A stretch of 55,596 nt of DNA from Lachnospiraceae bacterium. Its GTDB lineage: Bacteria > Bacillota > Clostridia > Lachnospirales > Lachnospiraceae. Positions within the stretch are counted from its first letter, which is position 1. Each line of letters starts with the position of its first letter. Positions 44,632-55,577 of the stretch are shown piece by piece. The notes beneath the pieces were generated by a model. That model saw nothing but the letters and a program-made list of their open reading frames with translations, ran no database searches and had not been told where the DNA came from. The position numbers and the translations under genes were made by a program. The DNA lies in the NCBI GenBank assembly GCA_910575155.1, contig CAJTDX010000021.1, positions 1 through 55,596 of the forward strand. Direction: 5' to 3'.

Positions 44632-45846
44632 TTACAGGAATTGTTCTCCATATCCGTAATGTTCTACCACATAGTCGATATCTTTATCTCCTCTGCCGCT
44701 TAAATTTACTAAAATAGAACCCTGTCCCATTTCCTTTGCCTTTCTCATTGCATACGCAACCGCATGAGAACTTTCAATTGCCGGAATAATCCCTTCATAA
44801 CGGGACAATTTAAAGAATGCTTCCATCGCTTCTTCGTCGCCTGCCGTTTCATACTGCACCCTTCCAAGATCACGCAGGTAAGCATGTTCCGGTCCCACAG
44901 AAGGATAATCCAGACCGCTGGCAATCGAATACACCGGAGCCGGATCGCCATGTTCATCTTTAAGCATAATGCTGTCAAATCCATGCATCACGCCGCGCTC
45001 TCCAAACTTCATGGAAGCCGCATGATCTCCCAGCTTCTCGCCTCTTCCCAAAGGCTCCACACCTACAATCTCCACCGGATCATTTAAAAATGGAATAAAC
45101 ATGCCGATGGAATTACTGCCGCCGCCCACACAGGCGCATACCACGTCCGGATCAATTCCTGTCATTTCCCGGAACTGATCTCTTGCTTCATATCCCACTA
45201 CAGACTGAAAATCCCGTACCATCAGCGGAAATGGATGCGGCCCCAATGCAGAACCGATACAATAAATGGAATCCTTATAATTTCTGGCATAAGATTCAAA
45301 AGCAGAATCTACCGCTTCCTTTAAGGTCTTTAAACCAGCGGAAACAGATACCACCTTTGCGCCCAGAATTTTCATACGGGTCACATTGGGAGCCTGTTTG
45401 GCAATGTCCACTTCTCCCATATGGATTTCGCATTCCAGTCCAAAATATGCCGCCGCCGTGGCCAGGGCCACGCCGTGCTGTCCGGCTCCCGTCTCAGCAA
45501 TGAGACGTTTCTTACCCATAAATTTTGCCAAAAGCCCCTCTCCCATACAGTGATTCAGTTTATGCGCGCCAGTATGATTCAAATCCTCGCGTTTTAAATA
45601 AATCTGGCAGTTGCCAATCTGTCTGGACAAACGTTCACAATGATAAACCGGCGTAGGTCTTCCCTGAAATTCCCGGCGGATTCTGCGCAGCTCGCTGATA
45701 AACTGAGAAGAATGGCAGATGGTCTGATATGCCTGTGTAATCTCTTCAAATGCCGGTTTCAGCTCCTCTGTCAGATAGGCGCCGCCGTATTCTCCGAAAT
45801 GTCCCTCTTTATCCGGATGATTTTTTAAATATGACTTGTAATCCAT
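44632..45846 (-). CDS. trpB: tryptophan synthase beta chain
   Basis: 404 residues from the ATG at 45846, behind AAAGGAG. It has the PLP-lysine segment [11 protein letters not shown] (usual HKIN), the phosphate-binding [18 protein letters not shown] and the C-terminal LSGRGDKD. It makes tryptophan from indole and serine. No trpA or other trp gene is in the window, so it is an orphan; it may scavenge indole or serve a split trp pathway. It is convergent with tyrS. Confidence 0.96.
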   Translation of the reverse strand: MDYKSYLKNHPDKEGHFGEYGGAYLTEELKPAFEEITQAYQTICHSSQFISELRRIRREFQGRPTPVYHCERLSRQIGNCQIYLKREDLNHTGAHKLNHCMGEGLLAKFMGKKRLIAETGAGQHGVALATAAAYFGLECEIHMGEVDIAKQAPNVTRMKILGAKVVSVSAGLKTLKEAVDSAFESYARNYKDSIYCIGSALGPHPFPLMVRDFQSVVGYEARDQFREMTGIDPDVVCACVGGGSNSIGMFIPFLNDPVEIVGVEPLGRGEKLGDHAASMKFGERGVMHGFDSIMLKDEHGDPAPVYSIASGLDYPSVGPEHAYLRDLGRVQYETAGDEEAMEAFFKLSRYEGIIPAIESSHAVAYAMRKAKEMGQGSILVNLSGRGDKDIDYVVEHYGYGEQFL

Positions 45847-45910
45847 AATTTTTCTCCTTTTTCTAAACATTCTGTTTCTATTCTACTCGTTTTAAAATAA
45901 AATAGCAATG

Positions 45911-47416
45911 CTAATAACAAATCCGCAATCCTTTGGGGTAATGATTCTTCACCATTCCATTCTGCGCTTTCCCCCAGCCCAGCGGCAGTCCCGCCATACA
46001 CACAAGCGTCCATCCTTTTTGCCCGCTGTCGCAGGAAACCGTCTCTCCATGAAGATATTTCAGCGGTTCATTTTCTGTAAGTTCCACAAAGTTTTGGGAC
46101 TGACCGGGACACAGATGCAAAGCCAGCGCGTGAGACGGCTCAAAGCGGTTCTTCTTGCAGGTTCCCAGATGCAGTCCGGCGCGCAGTACCTTAACCCCCT
46201 CCAACGACGGCATTTCTTCCGGCAGCAGATAAAGCTGCTCAGAAAACAGTACGTACTTCTGTCGCTCCGTTCCCAGCTTAATCTGCAAAACTTTCTCTTC
46301 AAATTCCCGAAAAGACGAAACCGCCTCTTTTAACCTGGCGTCCTGCCCGTTCTTGCCGGATTTAGACGCTCGTTTTCCTGTTCGGGAAACCGCTGTCTGC
46401 AAAAGATTTTCCTGTTCACGCAAATCACCTGCTTTTTTCAGACGCGCCGCAAAATGCCCTTCGCCCTGAAGTTTGTGGGGCCACAGCCGATAGGTTTTTT
46501 TAAGCTCCTGTTCCTGTACCTGCGTTTTCACGCCGTCCGCTCCAGGGTCCGTCCACTCTGCTCTGCCCGCGCTGAAATACGGTTCTGCACATTCCGCCCT
46601 TTGCAGTGAAAATTCCGGATATTCATGGAGAAACCAGGCCATACATCCTTCATTTTCCCGGGGCTCAAAGGTACAGGTAGAGTAGACCAGAACGCCGCCT
46701 GGCTTTAACAAATCCGCCGCCTGACTTAAAATCTCACGTTGTCGGAGCGCGCACATTTCCACATGCTGCAAACTCCATTCCTGCGCCGCCTGAGGATCTT
46801 TGCGGAACATCCCCTCTCCGGAACAGGGCGCATCCACTAAAATGCGGTCAAAAAATTGAGGAAATCTCTGTGCCAGACGTTCTGCTGACTCATTGAGGAC
46901 TACTGTGTTGGCGATTCCCATTCTCTCCACATTCTGCGCCAGTATTTTGGCCCGGTTTCCATAAAACTCATTGGATACCAACAAGCCCTGTCCCTGCATT
47001 TTTCCTGCAATCTGCGTGGTTTTGCCTCCCGGCGCCCCACAAAGGTCCAGGATTTTCTCTCCAGGCTCAGCGCCCAGTAGTTCCACCGCCGACATCGCGC
47101 TCGGCTCCTGAATATAATAGGCGCCCGCTTCATGCCAGGGATGCTTTCCCGGCTGGCAGGAAGGCTGATAATAATATCCTTCCGCACACCAAGGCACTGC
47201 GGCAAGCTCCCAGCCTGTTACTTGTGATATTCTTTTTTCAAAAATCTCCCCGGACTCAAATTTCAGCGGATTGTATCTTAAACCGTATGCGCGTCCGTTC
47301 TCATAGGAACGAAAAAACGCTTCTGCTTCCGCTCCCAGAAGCTGCCGCATCCGTCTGCAGAAGTCCTCTGGCAGTGATATTTCTTCATTTATCAGATTCA
47401 TCTCCATAACATGCAA
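45911..47416 (-). CDS. RsmB/NOP family RNA m5C methyltransferase (RsmF-like)
   Basis: 501 residues. Class I SAM site DLCGAPGGKTTQIA; the two catalytic Cys lie in DAPCSGEGMFRKD and STCTF. The C-terminal third looks like the RsmF-type extension with PUA-like fold (LRAGLHLGTCKKNRFEPSHALAL). It probably methylates cytosine in rRNA. Several in-frame ATGs lie near the start (47416, 47407, 47401); none has a clear ribosome site, so the start is uncertain. The trpB gene follows on the same strand. Confidence 0.9.
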   Translation of the reverse strand: MHVMEMNLINEEISLPEDFCRRMRQLLGAEAEAFFRSYENGRAYGLRYNPLKFESGEIFEKRISQVTGWELAAVPWCAEGYYYQPSCQPGKHPWHEAGAYYIQEPSAMSAVELLGAEPGEKILDLCGAPGGKTTQIAGKMQGQGLLVSNEFYGNRAKILAQNVERMGIANTVVLNESAERLAQRFPQFFDRILVDAPCSGEGMFRKDPQAAQEWSLQHVEMCALRQREILSQAADLLKPGGVLVYSTCTFEPRENEGCMAWFLHEYPEFSLQRAECAEPYFSAGRAEWTDPGADGVKTQVQEQELKKTYRLWPHKLQGEGHFAARLKKAGDLREQENLLQTAVSRTGKRASKSGKNGQDARLKEAVSSFREFEEKVLQIKLGTERQKYVLFSEQLYLLPEEMPSLEGVKVLRAGLHLGTCKKNRFEPSHALALHLCPGQSQNFVELTENEPLKYLHGETVSCDSGQKGWTLVCMAGLPLGWGKAQNGMVKNHYPKGLRICY

Positions 47417-47633
47417 AACAGAAGAAAAGCGTCGGGTGCGCTGTTCTTCTGTTCATTCTCCTTCTGTAATATTCATGATACTTCTCGTGTACCGTTACTA
47501 CTGCAACGAACATTAATTATTCGTTATAACGGACCCACATTTTATTTCCTGTATTACATAACAAAACTTTACCATATCTGACTGGATTTTACAAGGACTG
47601 CCGGAACAAAATGCACTGTTCCATCAGACGGTA

Positions 47634-48365
47634 CTAATCATAGACAGATTCTACATCGATCTCCAGTACCCTGCCTGACCTGGCATGAATCTTTATCTCA
47701 TATTCCAGTTCATCCTTTATCACATCTACTTCATAGACTGGCACTCCGTCGTCCATCTCAAACTTCACTTTCACTGCCGTTCCGCCCTGAGTCTTCTCAA
47801 GCGCAATCTTTTTGGCGCGCTCCGCACCAATATACTGAGGGTTATTTTTCTTTTTTACCGTTAATTTCCATTCATACTCCAGCAATTTACCAGTACGGGC
47901 ATTTATTTTTAATTCGTACTTTTTACTTCCTTTTTGCGCTTTCACTTTATAAAGATCCACGCCATGGCTGCGCTTTTGCACAATGCTGGCGATTGTTTTT
48001 ACCTTGATCTGCTTTTTTGCAAGCTCTCTGCATTTATCTATACTGATAATCTTTCCTCTTCCTCTTTTTACGTAATAGGACTGCATCTCCCAGCCATAAG
48101 AAATCAGTTTTGAGTCAGAAGCGCGATACGTAAGTTCATACTCCTTCTTACCCTTGAGCATTGTAATCTCATAGACAAGGACTCCATTTTCATAATCCTT
48201 ATCCAGTTCCACTATGGTTCCGCCTTTCACCTGCTTTTTTGCCAGTTTCTGTATGTTCCGGTCTGACGCCTTTTCCGCAAATACCACATCCGGACAACAG
48301 AAAACGTTTATAGCGGCCAGGCAAATCAGAAAAATTACTGCCGCTGCTTTTCTGCATCTGATCAT
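47634..48365 (-). CDS. secreted PepSY-domain protein
   Basis: 243 residues. Signal peptide (about 1-30) and three PepSY-type repeats, each with helix then GxxVYEIxxxKGxxEYELxxxAxxGKLL strands (about 35-95, 100-170, 175-243). PepSY domains are thought to inhibit or modulate peptidases outside the membrane. AAGGAGG precedes the ATG. It follows a second PepSY protein and a two-component system on the same strand, a pairing often seen in Firmicutes. Confidence 0.85.
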   Translation of the reverse strand: MIRCRKAAAVIFLICLAAINVFCCPDVVFAEKASDRNIQKLAKKQVKGGTIVELDKDYENGVLVYEITMLKGKKEYELTYRASDSKLISYGWEMQSYYVKRGRGKIISIDKCRELAKKQIKVKTIASIVQKRSHGVDLYKVKAQKGSKKYELKINARTGKLLEYEWKLTVKKKNNPQYIGAERAKKIALEKTQGGTAVKVKFEMDDGVPVYEVDVIKDELEYEIKIHARSGRVLEIDVESVYD

Positions 48366-48382
48366 TACGGACTCCTCCTTCC

Positions 48383-48862
48383 TTAATCATCCCAATCTGA
48401 ACTAAATTCTATGATTTCTCCACTTTCCGCGTCAATTTCATATTCATATTCCACAAAATCTTTATAAAATTCAATTTCGTATTTCGTACGGCCATGATCA
48501 TTTTCCAATTTTGTTTTGGAAAAGCTGACTTCAGAAACAGCGTATCCGGCATGGTCTGCCGCAATAGACTTCGCCTGATCTATTCCTATCTCTGTGTTTG
48601 TTTTCTCACCAGTCCCTCCTTCCCCGGCTCCATCTTCCAAATCTGCGCTATATCTGTCAGAATCTGTATCCTGCCTGTTCTGACTACTCATATCCGCTAA
48701 CGCATTTTCTTTCGTCTTATTCTGCGCCAGTTCTTTTCCTCTGTATGAAAATCCTGCAAAAAAAGCTGCCGCAAAAAGAATTCCTATGATCAAAATCACT
48801 GTTACCGTAATACAGACCGTAGATATAACAGCTCTCTTTGGCGTTTCAAAAAGTTTTTTCAT
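48383..48862 (-). CDS. membrane-anchored PepSY-domain protein
   Basis: 159 residues. One membrane segment (about 12-40) is followed by a polar linker and one C-terminal PepSY domain (IGIDQAKSIAADHAG..., YEIEFYKDFVEYEYEIDAESGEIIEF). It lies between the sensor kinase gene and the larger PepSY protein, and probably works with them. Confidence 0.82.
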   Translation of the reverse strand: MKKLFETPKRAVISTVCITVTVILIIGILFAAAFFAGFSYRGKELAQNKTKENALADMSSQNRQDTDSDRYSADLEDGAGEGGTGEKTNTEIGIDQAKSIAADHAGYAVSEVSFSKTKLENDHGRTKYEIEFYKDFVEYEYEIDAESGEIIEFSSDWDD

Positions 48863-48928
48863 ACTTTTCCCCTTTCCTTTATTTCTTACTATAATACAAA
48901 TAAAACATTAAAATATCATTAGAAACTG

Positions 48929-50329
48929 TTAATTTTTAAATATAATATAAAATCCGCTGCCTTTTCCCACTTCACTTTCCACATGGATTTCCCCGCCGTG
49001 AAACTTTGTGATTTCCTGTACCATAGACAGGCCCAATCCTGTTCCTGTACCGGAATGAGAGTGGTCAGCCTGATAGAAACGTCCGAAAATCCGGGGCTGA
49101 TCCCGGGGAGCAATCCCTATGCCGTCATCCAGAACAGACAGCTCAAGACCATGCCCGGTCCGTTTCAAACGTACAAAAATATGCCCGTTGTCTCTGCCGT
49201 ACCGATAGGCATTACTGATCAGATTCGTCAGCAGCCTGCTGAGAAGCTGAAGGTTTCCATTAAATATAATATGCTGATCTGCTTCACATTTTAATGTAAT
49301 GCCTCTTTCCTTTATCATTGCCATATCAAAACAGACCGACTGTACCAGCTCCGTCAGGTTCACAGATTCCAGCGCATAACGTTCTGATCTCATTTCCAGC
49401 CTTGTAAAATCCAGCATATCGTTAATCAGCTTTGACATTTTCCTGCTCTGACGCTGAATCGTCTGTAAGGCCTGTTTATATTCTCCGCCGCTCCTTGACT
49501 GTTCCAGAGAATATTCACATTGCGCGGTAATAACCGCAACAGGAGTCCGCAGCTCATGGGATGCATCCGAGGTAAAACGGCGTTCTGTCTCAAAAGCGTC
49601 TTCCAGTCTCTGAAACATCCCGTTAAAACTCTCAGCAAGCTGATGCAGTTCATCATTTCCCTCACCGATTTCAATGCGCTTCTTTAAATCGACGCCTGTG
49701 CCAATCGCAGCGGCAGACTCTGAAATTTCCTGAATTGGCAAAAGCATTCTTCTGGCAAAGTAATAGCCGCCGGCAACAGACGCCAATACCATAAACGGCA
49801 GAAATACCAGCGACCAGACCGCGATATCAGACATAAGGGACACGCCCTGTTTTCCCGACACCACTCCCCGCAGCCAGAGGTTTTTTGCTTCTTCCAAATC
49901 CAGTTTGCGGTCAAACACATAAAATAAAGAACCTTTGACTCTGACCCGCTGGATTTTTACATCTGCAAAAGCTAAATCAGCCGTATTCTGGGAGATGGGA
50001 TTCTCTCCATAAATCATCCTTCCATCTGCCTGATAGAGCGAGGTATAAGTTCCATTGACTTCATCCAGGAAATCATCATCTATTTCCAGATATCCGCCGC
50101 CAAATGCAAGATAGTAATCTGTTTCTTTTGGGTCTTCCTTATCCATATTCCAGTAAAATTCAACCTCATCCACATTATTTTCAACCGTTTCTATGAGATT
50201 GTCCCTTATACTTTTCTGAATAATCTGATGATCCGCATACAAAATAATAAAACAGGTAAATATTGCCATTACCATTAATGAAACTGTAAACCACATTGTG
50301 ATCCGAACGCGTATGGAAAGGTTCTTCAT
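48929..50329 (-). CDS. sensor histidine kinase
   Basis: 466 residues. Two membrane segments (about 11-32 and 167-192) flank a 130-residue extracytoplasmic sensor region rich in acidic residues. HAMP domain, HisKA box ASHELRTPVAVI, and HATPase_c with LLTNLISNAYRYG, DDGIGIA and GTGLGLSMVQEI follow. It overlaps the response regulator gene by 4 bases. PepSY proteins encoded directly downstream are candidate partners outside the cell. Confidence 0.92.
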   Translation of the reverse strand: MKNLSIRVRITMWFTVSLMVMAIFTCFIILYADHQIIQKSIRDNLIETVENNVDEVEFYWNMDKEDPKETDYYLAFGGGYLEIDDDFLDEVNGTYTSLYQADGRMIYGENPISQNTADLAFADVKIQRVRVKGSLFYVFDRKLDLEEAKNLWLRGVVSGKQGVSLMSDIAVWSLVFLPFMVLASVAGGYYFARRMLLPIQEISESAAAIGTGVDLKKRIEIGEGNDELHQLAESFNGMFQRLEDAFETERRFTSDASHELRTPVAVITAQCEYSLEQSRSGGEYKQALQTIQRQSRKMSKLINDMLDFTRLEMRSERYALESVNLTELVQSVCFDMAMIKERGITLKCEADQHIIFNGNLQLLSRLLTNLISNAYRYGRDNGHIFVRLKRTGHGLELSVLDDGIGIAPRDQPRIFGRFYQADHSHSGTGTGLGLSMVQEITKFHGGEIHVESEVGKGSGFYIIFKN

Positions 50330-51006
50330 CTTCGCCTGTCCTCCCGCAGCACATAACCTTTTCCTCTTACTGTATGGATCAGCTTATTGTCAGATCCTTC
50401 CTCCACCTTTTTTCTGAGATAACTGATATATACATCAACCACATTGGTTCCTCCCTCATAATTAAAGTTCCAGATATGGTTCTCAATTTTTTCCCTGGAC
50501 AATACTATTCCCTGGTTCATCATCAGGTATTCCAGCAGCTCATATTCCTTGGCAGACAGAGAAATTTCTTTTCCTCCCCGCCGCACAATCTGAGCCGCGC
50601 AGTCCATTGTCAAATCCCCCGCAGACAGCACATTCGTGGCAAGTCCAAAGGCCGTCCGTGTCATAGCCCGGAGCCGGGCGGACAGCTCCTCAAAAGAAAA
50701 CGGTTTTACCAGATAATCGTTTGCGCCGCTGTCCAGGCCCTTTACACGGTCTGATACGGTATCCTTCGCCGTAAGAAATAAAACCGGCGTTGTCTTTCCG
50801 GCTGCGCGCAGATAACGCAGAACATCATATCCATCTGCTTTGGGCATCATGATGTCAAGAATTACTGCGTCATAGTCCACATAAGACAAAATATCAATTG
50901 CTTCTCTGCCGTCATAACAGCAATCAACGCTATAGCCGTCAGAACTCAATTTCTGACAGATAATGCCGTTTAAATCTTTTTCATCTTCTGCAATTAAAAT
51001 CCTCAT
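50326..51006 (-). CDS. OmpR/PhoB-type response regulator
   Basis: 226 residues. Receiver with EDEKD acidic pair, Asp in VILDIMMPKADGYD, FLTAKDT and VKPFSFEEL. The winged helix is SLSAKEYELLEYLMMNQGIVLSREKI, then NVVDVYISYLRKKV. It forms an operon with the kinase and the two PepSY genes. AGGTGATG lies close before the start. Confidence 0.94.
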   Translation of the reverse strand: MRILIAEDEKDLNGIICQKLSSDGYSVDCCYDGREAIDILSYVDYDAVILDIMMPKADGYDVLRYLRAAGKTTPVLFLTAKDTVSDRVKGLDSGANDYLVKPFSFEELSARLRAMTRTAFGLATNVLSAGDLTMDCAAQIVRRGGKEISLSAKEYELLEYLMMNQGIVLSREKIENHIWNFNYEGGTNVVDVYISYLRKKVEEGSDNKLIHTVRGKGYVLREDRRR

Positions 51007-51237
51007 ATTCCATCACCTCTGATTGTTTCAAAAATGCAATTATTATTTTGCCATAATAAAACTGCACAATACATAGCTATCCTACATACCGTACAGTTTT
51101 ATATACTATAATTTAAGAACTTATGTTATTACTCCGGCAGCGAACTGCCGATCCCGGCTGTGCAGAACAATGGTTCCGGGCTGCCGCGGCAATAAGAAGG
51201 CATTGTTCAGATTCATCCGTTACACCATACATAATCG

Positions 51238-52998
51238 CTATAACTTAAATTTATTGACTTCCTGATCCAACTGACCTGCAATATCCATATTTGCATTCGC
51301 TTCAGCTCCGATATCACCCACACTGGTTGTAAGACTGACCGATTTTTCTGTGACATTGGTTACGCCGACAGCGCTCTCGCTTACTGCGTTTTTCACAGCT
51401 TCGACCGCTTCCCGTATATGGCCCATACTCATTTTAAGCTGCTCGCTGTCTGACGCAAATTCCCGCATCATCTGATTCATGATCCCAACATCGTTCTGAT
51501 AACTTGCGCTGGTTTCCAACAGCTTCTCATAACCTCCCATAGCCGTCTGATCCATAAAATCCATCATCTCTTCGGCTTCTCTGGCCAGTTCATCCACAGC
51601 CTGTATCACCGCGGCAGTTACATTCTGTATCTCTGCAGCCGCATTTGCTGAATTCAGCGCCAGTTTTCCGATTTCATCCGCAACCACCGCGAAACCTTTT
51701 CCGGCTTCTCCGGCGCGCGCCGCTTCAATACTTGCATTCAATGCCAGAAGGTTCGTCTCTTCCGTAATGCTGATGATATTTTTAGTAAGTTCCCGGACTT
51801 CTTCCACTTCTCTTGATTTTTCTATTTTCTGCTGAACAGACGACGCCATAAGAACAACCTTATCTTTTGCATTCTGCTGCTCCAAAACCGCATGTTCATG
51901 CACCTTCGAAGCATTTATCATAATGTCGTCGGATGAGCTGCTTCCCTTCACTGCCTGCCGGTAAATCTCTTCGATCAGCTCAAATACCTGCTGAATGGAT
52001 TCGTTGGTCTGGTCCAGGGACGCGCTGGATTCCTCCATCGCCGCGCTCATCTGTTCCATAGTCGCAGACACATCTGTAATACTTGTCTCCGCATCAGACA
52101 GGTTGGAGGCAATGATACCTGTGCTTCCATTTAAGTGATGGGAATTTGCAGCAATATTTAACATAATGCCTCTGATATATGTCAGAAGTTCATTGACATT
52201 ATCTGCAATCATTTCCATTTCATCCCCGGTACGCACGTCGAGACGCTGCGTCAGATCCCCTTCATTGTGAACCAGTTCATAAATTTTGCGGTCTACTGCG
52301 CGCAGGCTTCTGATAATAGCGCTGACGATCACATTGATAATGGTAAGCGCAACCACCAGACAGATTGCCGCAATTCCTGCTACCTGTTTTAAAATAACAT
52401 TCAAATGGTTTACCACACCAGAAGCGTCGTAATCACAGCCCACAACAACCTCCACATGTTCCCCTTTATCATCCATAACCGGCATATATGCGGTAATCAA
52501 ATCTCCGTCATCTGTGGAATCTATGTAGTCCTGTACGTAAGTTTCTCCGCGAAAGACTCCTGCAAGCTCCTCATAAGGCACTTCAAACGGATCTCCGATT
52601 TTTCTCTGGCTTTCCAGATTTTCATCCGTATCAATTCCGTAAAAAACCTGTTCTCCATCTGTATACAGGGTATATAAATATTTAATCCCGCAGTCGTCGC
52701 GAATGCTTTTCAAAGAAGACAGCTGATTCTGAAACTGTTCGCTTTCTTCGTCCCCTGGCTTAAGTTTTCCTGTCTCTTCTCCATCTACTATTTTTGCCGA
52801 GACAATCGCCGCCATGCGCGCCTCTTCCACTCCCATCGTTACCAGGCCCTCTTTGAGCCTTGTATAGGAGCTTACTCCCATAATCACGCACAGTAAAATT
52901 ATGATACTGGTTGCCGGAAGCAAAATCTTCCAGCGAATGCTCATCCTCCTTGCTCTTCGTCTTGCTGATCCATTGCCTGTTTTCCGTCTGTTCAACAT
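51238..52998 (-). CDS. methyl-accepting chemotaxis protein with Cache-like sensor
   Basis: 586 residues. Basic N terminus, membrane segments at about 25-45 and 209-232, and an extracytoplasmic Cache-like domain ([27 protein letters not shown]) between them. HAMP and a full signalling hairpin ([28 protein letters not shown]) follow. The ligand is unknown. AAAGGCGG lies before the ATG. It follows the PocR-type receptor by 26 bp and probably shares its transcript. Confidence 0.93.
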   Translation of the reverse strand: MLNRRKTGNGSARRRARRMSIRWKILLPATSIIILLCVIMGVSSYTRLKEGLVTMGVEEARMAAIVSAKIVDGEETGKLKPGDEESEQFQNQLSSLKSIRDDCGIKYLYTLYTDGEQVFYGIDTDENLESQRKIGDPFEVPYEELAGVFRGETYVQDYIDSTDDGDLITAYMPVMDDKGEHVEVVVGCDYDASGVVNHLNVILKQVAGIAAICLVVALTIINVIVSAIIRSLRAVDRKIYELVHNEGDLTQRLDVRTGDEMEMIADNVNELLTYIRGIMLNIAANSHHLNGSTGIIASNLSDAETSITDVSATMEQMSAAMEESSASLDQTNESIQQVFELIEEIYRQAVKGSSSSDDIMINASKVHEHAVLEQQNAKDKVVLMASSVQQKIEKSREVEEVRELTKNIISITEETNLLALNASIEAARAGEAGKGFAVVADEIGKLALNSANAAAEIQNVTAAVIQAVDELAREAEEMMDFMDQTAMGGYEKLLETSASYQNDVGIMNQMMREFASDSEQLKMSMGHIREAVEAVKNAVSESAVGVTNVTEKSVSLTTSVGDIGAEANANMDIAGQLDQEVNKFKL

Positions 52999-53024
52999 CA
53001 GTTCCGCCTTTCCGCCGATTTCAT

Positions 53025-53843
53025 CTATTCACCCTGATGTATTTGACCTGACTCCTGCTTCTTATTATCAAATTCTGCATTGATATTTCTCAAAGACTGG
53101 TCAATTTCACCAGCCTTAGCAATAATCGCCGAATATTTCTCTGTTGCCATGGAGGACAGTTTTCCCATCTCTCCCGCAACAATATTAAATCCACGTCCCG
53201 CTTCTCCGGCACGGGCCGCTTCAATACTTGCGTTTAACGCAAGAATATTCTGCTTCTTGGAAACCTTGGTCAAATCTCTGACCATTGCCTCAATCTGCAC
53301 CACATTTTCCGTAGTCACGCCGATTTCCTTATCTATTACCGCTATTTTAGACTGGTCTTTATGAAGGGAATATCTCTGATTAATCAGCATATTGATCATT
53401 ACTTCCAAAAGCTTCGCCACACTGCGGATAGATTCTTCTGTCTTTACCGGAACTTTTTTCAATGCCTTAATATACTCGTCCGGATCAATGGAAAGCTCTG
53501 CGGCGAGATCCCGAAACTTATCATAATCCGGCTCGCCCGGCAATACCTGGCCGCCCATAATCGTTCCCAGTTTCTCTCCTTCTATCACAATATCCGATGT
53601 AAAATCCATCAGTCCTGTATGACAGAAATATACGCCTTTTCCTTCCATATCACATTTGTGACAGCGCCTTGCCCCCAATTCGCTGCCCTTGGTATATTTT
53701 TTGCAGAAATCTGTGCCATTGCTGTCTTCTGTAACATGATTTCCTTCCCGGTCAATAATACATACCGTTACTCCGGTAGCAGCAGAATACAAATCCTGAA
53801 TCTCCTGTAACTGCTCCTTTTCAATAAAGTCGAGTATCTCCAT
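53025..53843 (-). CDS. cytoplasmic PocR-domain mini-chemoreceptor
   Basis: 272 residues from the ATG at 53843, behind GGAGG. No membrane segment and no HAMP. Residues about 5-160 are a PocR sensory domain with Cys motif ([35 protein letters not shown]), which may bind a metal, a haem or a small molecule. Residues about 185-255 are a short MCP hairpin ([21 protein letters not shown]) with much of the second methylation helix missing. The following gene is a full-length membrane receptor; this one may act as a soluble input into the same array. Confidence 0.85.
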   Translation of the reverse strand: MEILDFIEKEQLQEIQDLYSAATGVTVCIIDREGNHVTEDSNGTDFCKKYTKGSELGARRCHKCDMEGKGVYFCHTGLMDFTSDIVIEGEKLGTIMGGQVLPGEPDYDKFRDLAAELSIDPDEYIKALKKVPVKTEESIRSVAKLLEVMINMLINQRYSLHKDQSKIAVIDKEIGVTTENVVQIEAMVRDLTKVSKKQNILALNASIEAARAGEAGRGFNIVAGEMGKLSSMATEKYSAIIAKAGEIDQSLRNINAEFDNKKQESGQIHQGE

Positions 53844-53994
53844 AGCTTCCTCCATTCTGTGCTTATTTTGCCCCACGGATACACCTTCAAAAAATTAAGC
53901 ACATTTTCTTACCTTCTCTGTTCCCAAAACGCTTCCTCCTCAGGGCATATTATATCACTTTTTGTTTTTGAAAACAATAAAAACAGAACTGGTA

Positions 53995-55368
53995 TTAACG
54001 TTCCTTTTTTAATATTCCGGGAAATAAAATACAAAATGCTGTAATGGTTACGGCCGCCGCCAGCAAGTCTGAAACTGCCTCCGCCAAAAATACTGCCATC
54101 AGTTGATCTTCCAGAAACATTGGCAGCAAAAATATCAGAGGAATCATCAGAATCAGTTTTCGAAAACAGGCAAAAAACAGCGATGCCTTCGCCTGGCCCA
54201 GAGCCAGAAACGCCTGCTGGCACGCCATCTGCCCTCCCATGGCAAATGCGCCTGCCAGAAATATCCGCATAGCCCAGCTTGCCATATCATACAATTCCCT
54301 GGAACTGTTGTTGAAAAACTGTACAAAGATCCCCGGCGCCGCCATAATTGCCGCCCATATGGCGGCAGCAAAGCCCAGACTGACGCCAAACAGCAGCCAG
54401 AACGTCTGCTTTACACGCTTATTATTTCCAGCTCCATAATTATAGCTGATAATCGGCTGCGCTCCCTGTCCAAGCCCGACCAGCGGAAGAAAGATCATCT
54501 GCATCACACTGCTTAAAATTGTCATAGCCGATACTGCAAGATCCCCGCCATACTTATACAAAGAAGTGTTATAAGAAATGTTAATCAGACTTTCCGTGCT
54601 CTGCATCACAAAAGGAGATACCCCTAAAGCAAGCACCGGAAGCACATATTCTTTTTTTATCTGAAGATACCTTTTTTCTATCCGAAGCCGCGTCTTTTGT
54701 CCCCTCAGAAAACGCAGCACCCAGAATGCTGAAAGAGCCTGGGATAAAATGGTTGCCAGCGCCGCCCCGGATACTCCCATGTGAAATCCAAAAATAAAGA
54801 CTGGATCCAGAATGATATTTGTAACTGCTCCGATCAAAATGGTCGCCATCCCCACCAGAGAAAAACCCTGAGTTGTAATAAAACTGTTTAAGCCCAGAGA
54901 AAGCATTACGAAAATGCTCCCGCACACGTAAATTCTGAGATAACTCCACGCATAGGATATGGTATTGTCGCTGGCGCCAAATAAATACAGCAATTCTTTT
55001 CCGAACAGCAGAAACACCGCTGTCAGAATTACCGCCATTCCTGTCAGCATCACCACGCAGGAACCAAGCGTCTTTCTGGCGCTCTCCAAATCTCCTTTTC
55101 CCATATAAATAGCTGCCCTGGGCGCGCCTCCCATCCCCAGCAGGGCGCTGAACGCCATCACCAGCAGAATCATCGGCAGACACAGACCGATTCCGGTAAG
55201 GGCGATCGCTCCTGTGTCTTTCATATGACCAATATAAATCCGGTCTACAATATTATAAAGCATATTTACAAGCTGTGCCAGAATTGCCGGAAGCGCCAGG
55301 TTCAGCAGCAGCTTTCCCACCGAATCCTTTCCTAAATCTGTTTTTTGTTTCTTTTTATGAAATCCCAT
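53995..55368 (-). CDS. MATE family efflux transporter
   Basis: 457 residues from the ATG at 55368, behind GAGGAACAAG. Twelve predicted membrane segments in two halves. Family segments are LALPAILAQLVNMLYNIVDRIYIGH and PLVGLGQGAQPIISYNYGAG. It probably exports cationic drugs or metabolites with Na or H counterflow, like MepA; the substrate is unknown. It is separate from the chemoreceptor genes. Confidence 0.94.
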   Translation of the reverse strand: MGFHKKKQKTDLGKDSVGKLLLNLALPAILAQLVNMLYNIVDRIYIGHMKDTGAIALTGIGLCLPMILLVMAFSALLGMGGAPRAAIYMGKGDLESARKTLGSCVVMLTGMAVILTAVFLLFGKELLYLFGASDNTISYAWSYLRIYVCGSIFVMLSLGLNSFITTQGFSLVGMATILIGAVTNIILDPVFIFGFHMGVSGAALATILSQALSAFWVLRFLRGQKTRLRIEKRYLQIKKEYVLPVLALGVSPFVMQSTESLINISYNTSLYKYGGDLAVSAMTILSSVMQMIFLPLVGLGQGAQPIISYNYGAGNNKRVKQTFWLLFGVSLGFAAAIWAAIMAAPGIFVQFFNNSSRELYDMASWAMRIFLAGAFAMGGQMACQQAFLALGQAKASLFFACFRKLILMIPLIFLLPMFLEDQLMAVFLAEAVSDLLAAAVTITAFCILFPGILKKER

Positions 55369-55482
55369 ATCTTGTTCCTCTATATTTACAGATCGGATGT
55401 CAGGAAATCCATGATTATTTCCAATCACTTCAGACCTTTTGACATCCTAGTGTCTTGTCTCGTTGATATTTAGTGAAATCGC

Positions 55483-55577
55483 GCAGGATATTTGTTCATC
55501 TGCAAGGCGGATTTTCGACGGCGTAGCGGTGGCTACGGCTAGAAAATCTAACACGGCAGATGGGCAAATAGACAAGT
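55483..55577 (+). repeat. structured dispersed repeat, copy B
   Basis: Same layout as copy A. The outer stem pairs ATTTGTTCATCTGC with GCAGATGGGCAAAT, a middle stem pairs GATTTTC with GAAAATC, and the inner hairpin pairs CGTAGC with GCTACG. Same strand and spacing as copy A. Bases differ in paired positions yet mostly keep pairing. The window ends just after it, so its right context is unseen. Confidence 0.75.

Noticed and set aside
54581-55183. 200-codon minus-strand frame
   Set aside because: Another frame inside the MATE gene, which is clearly the real one.
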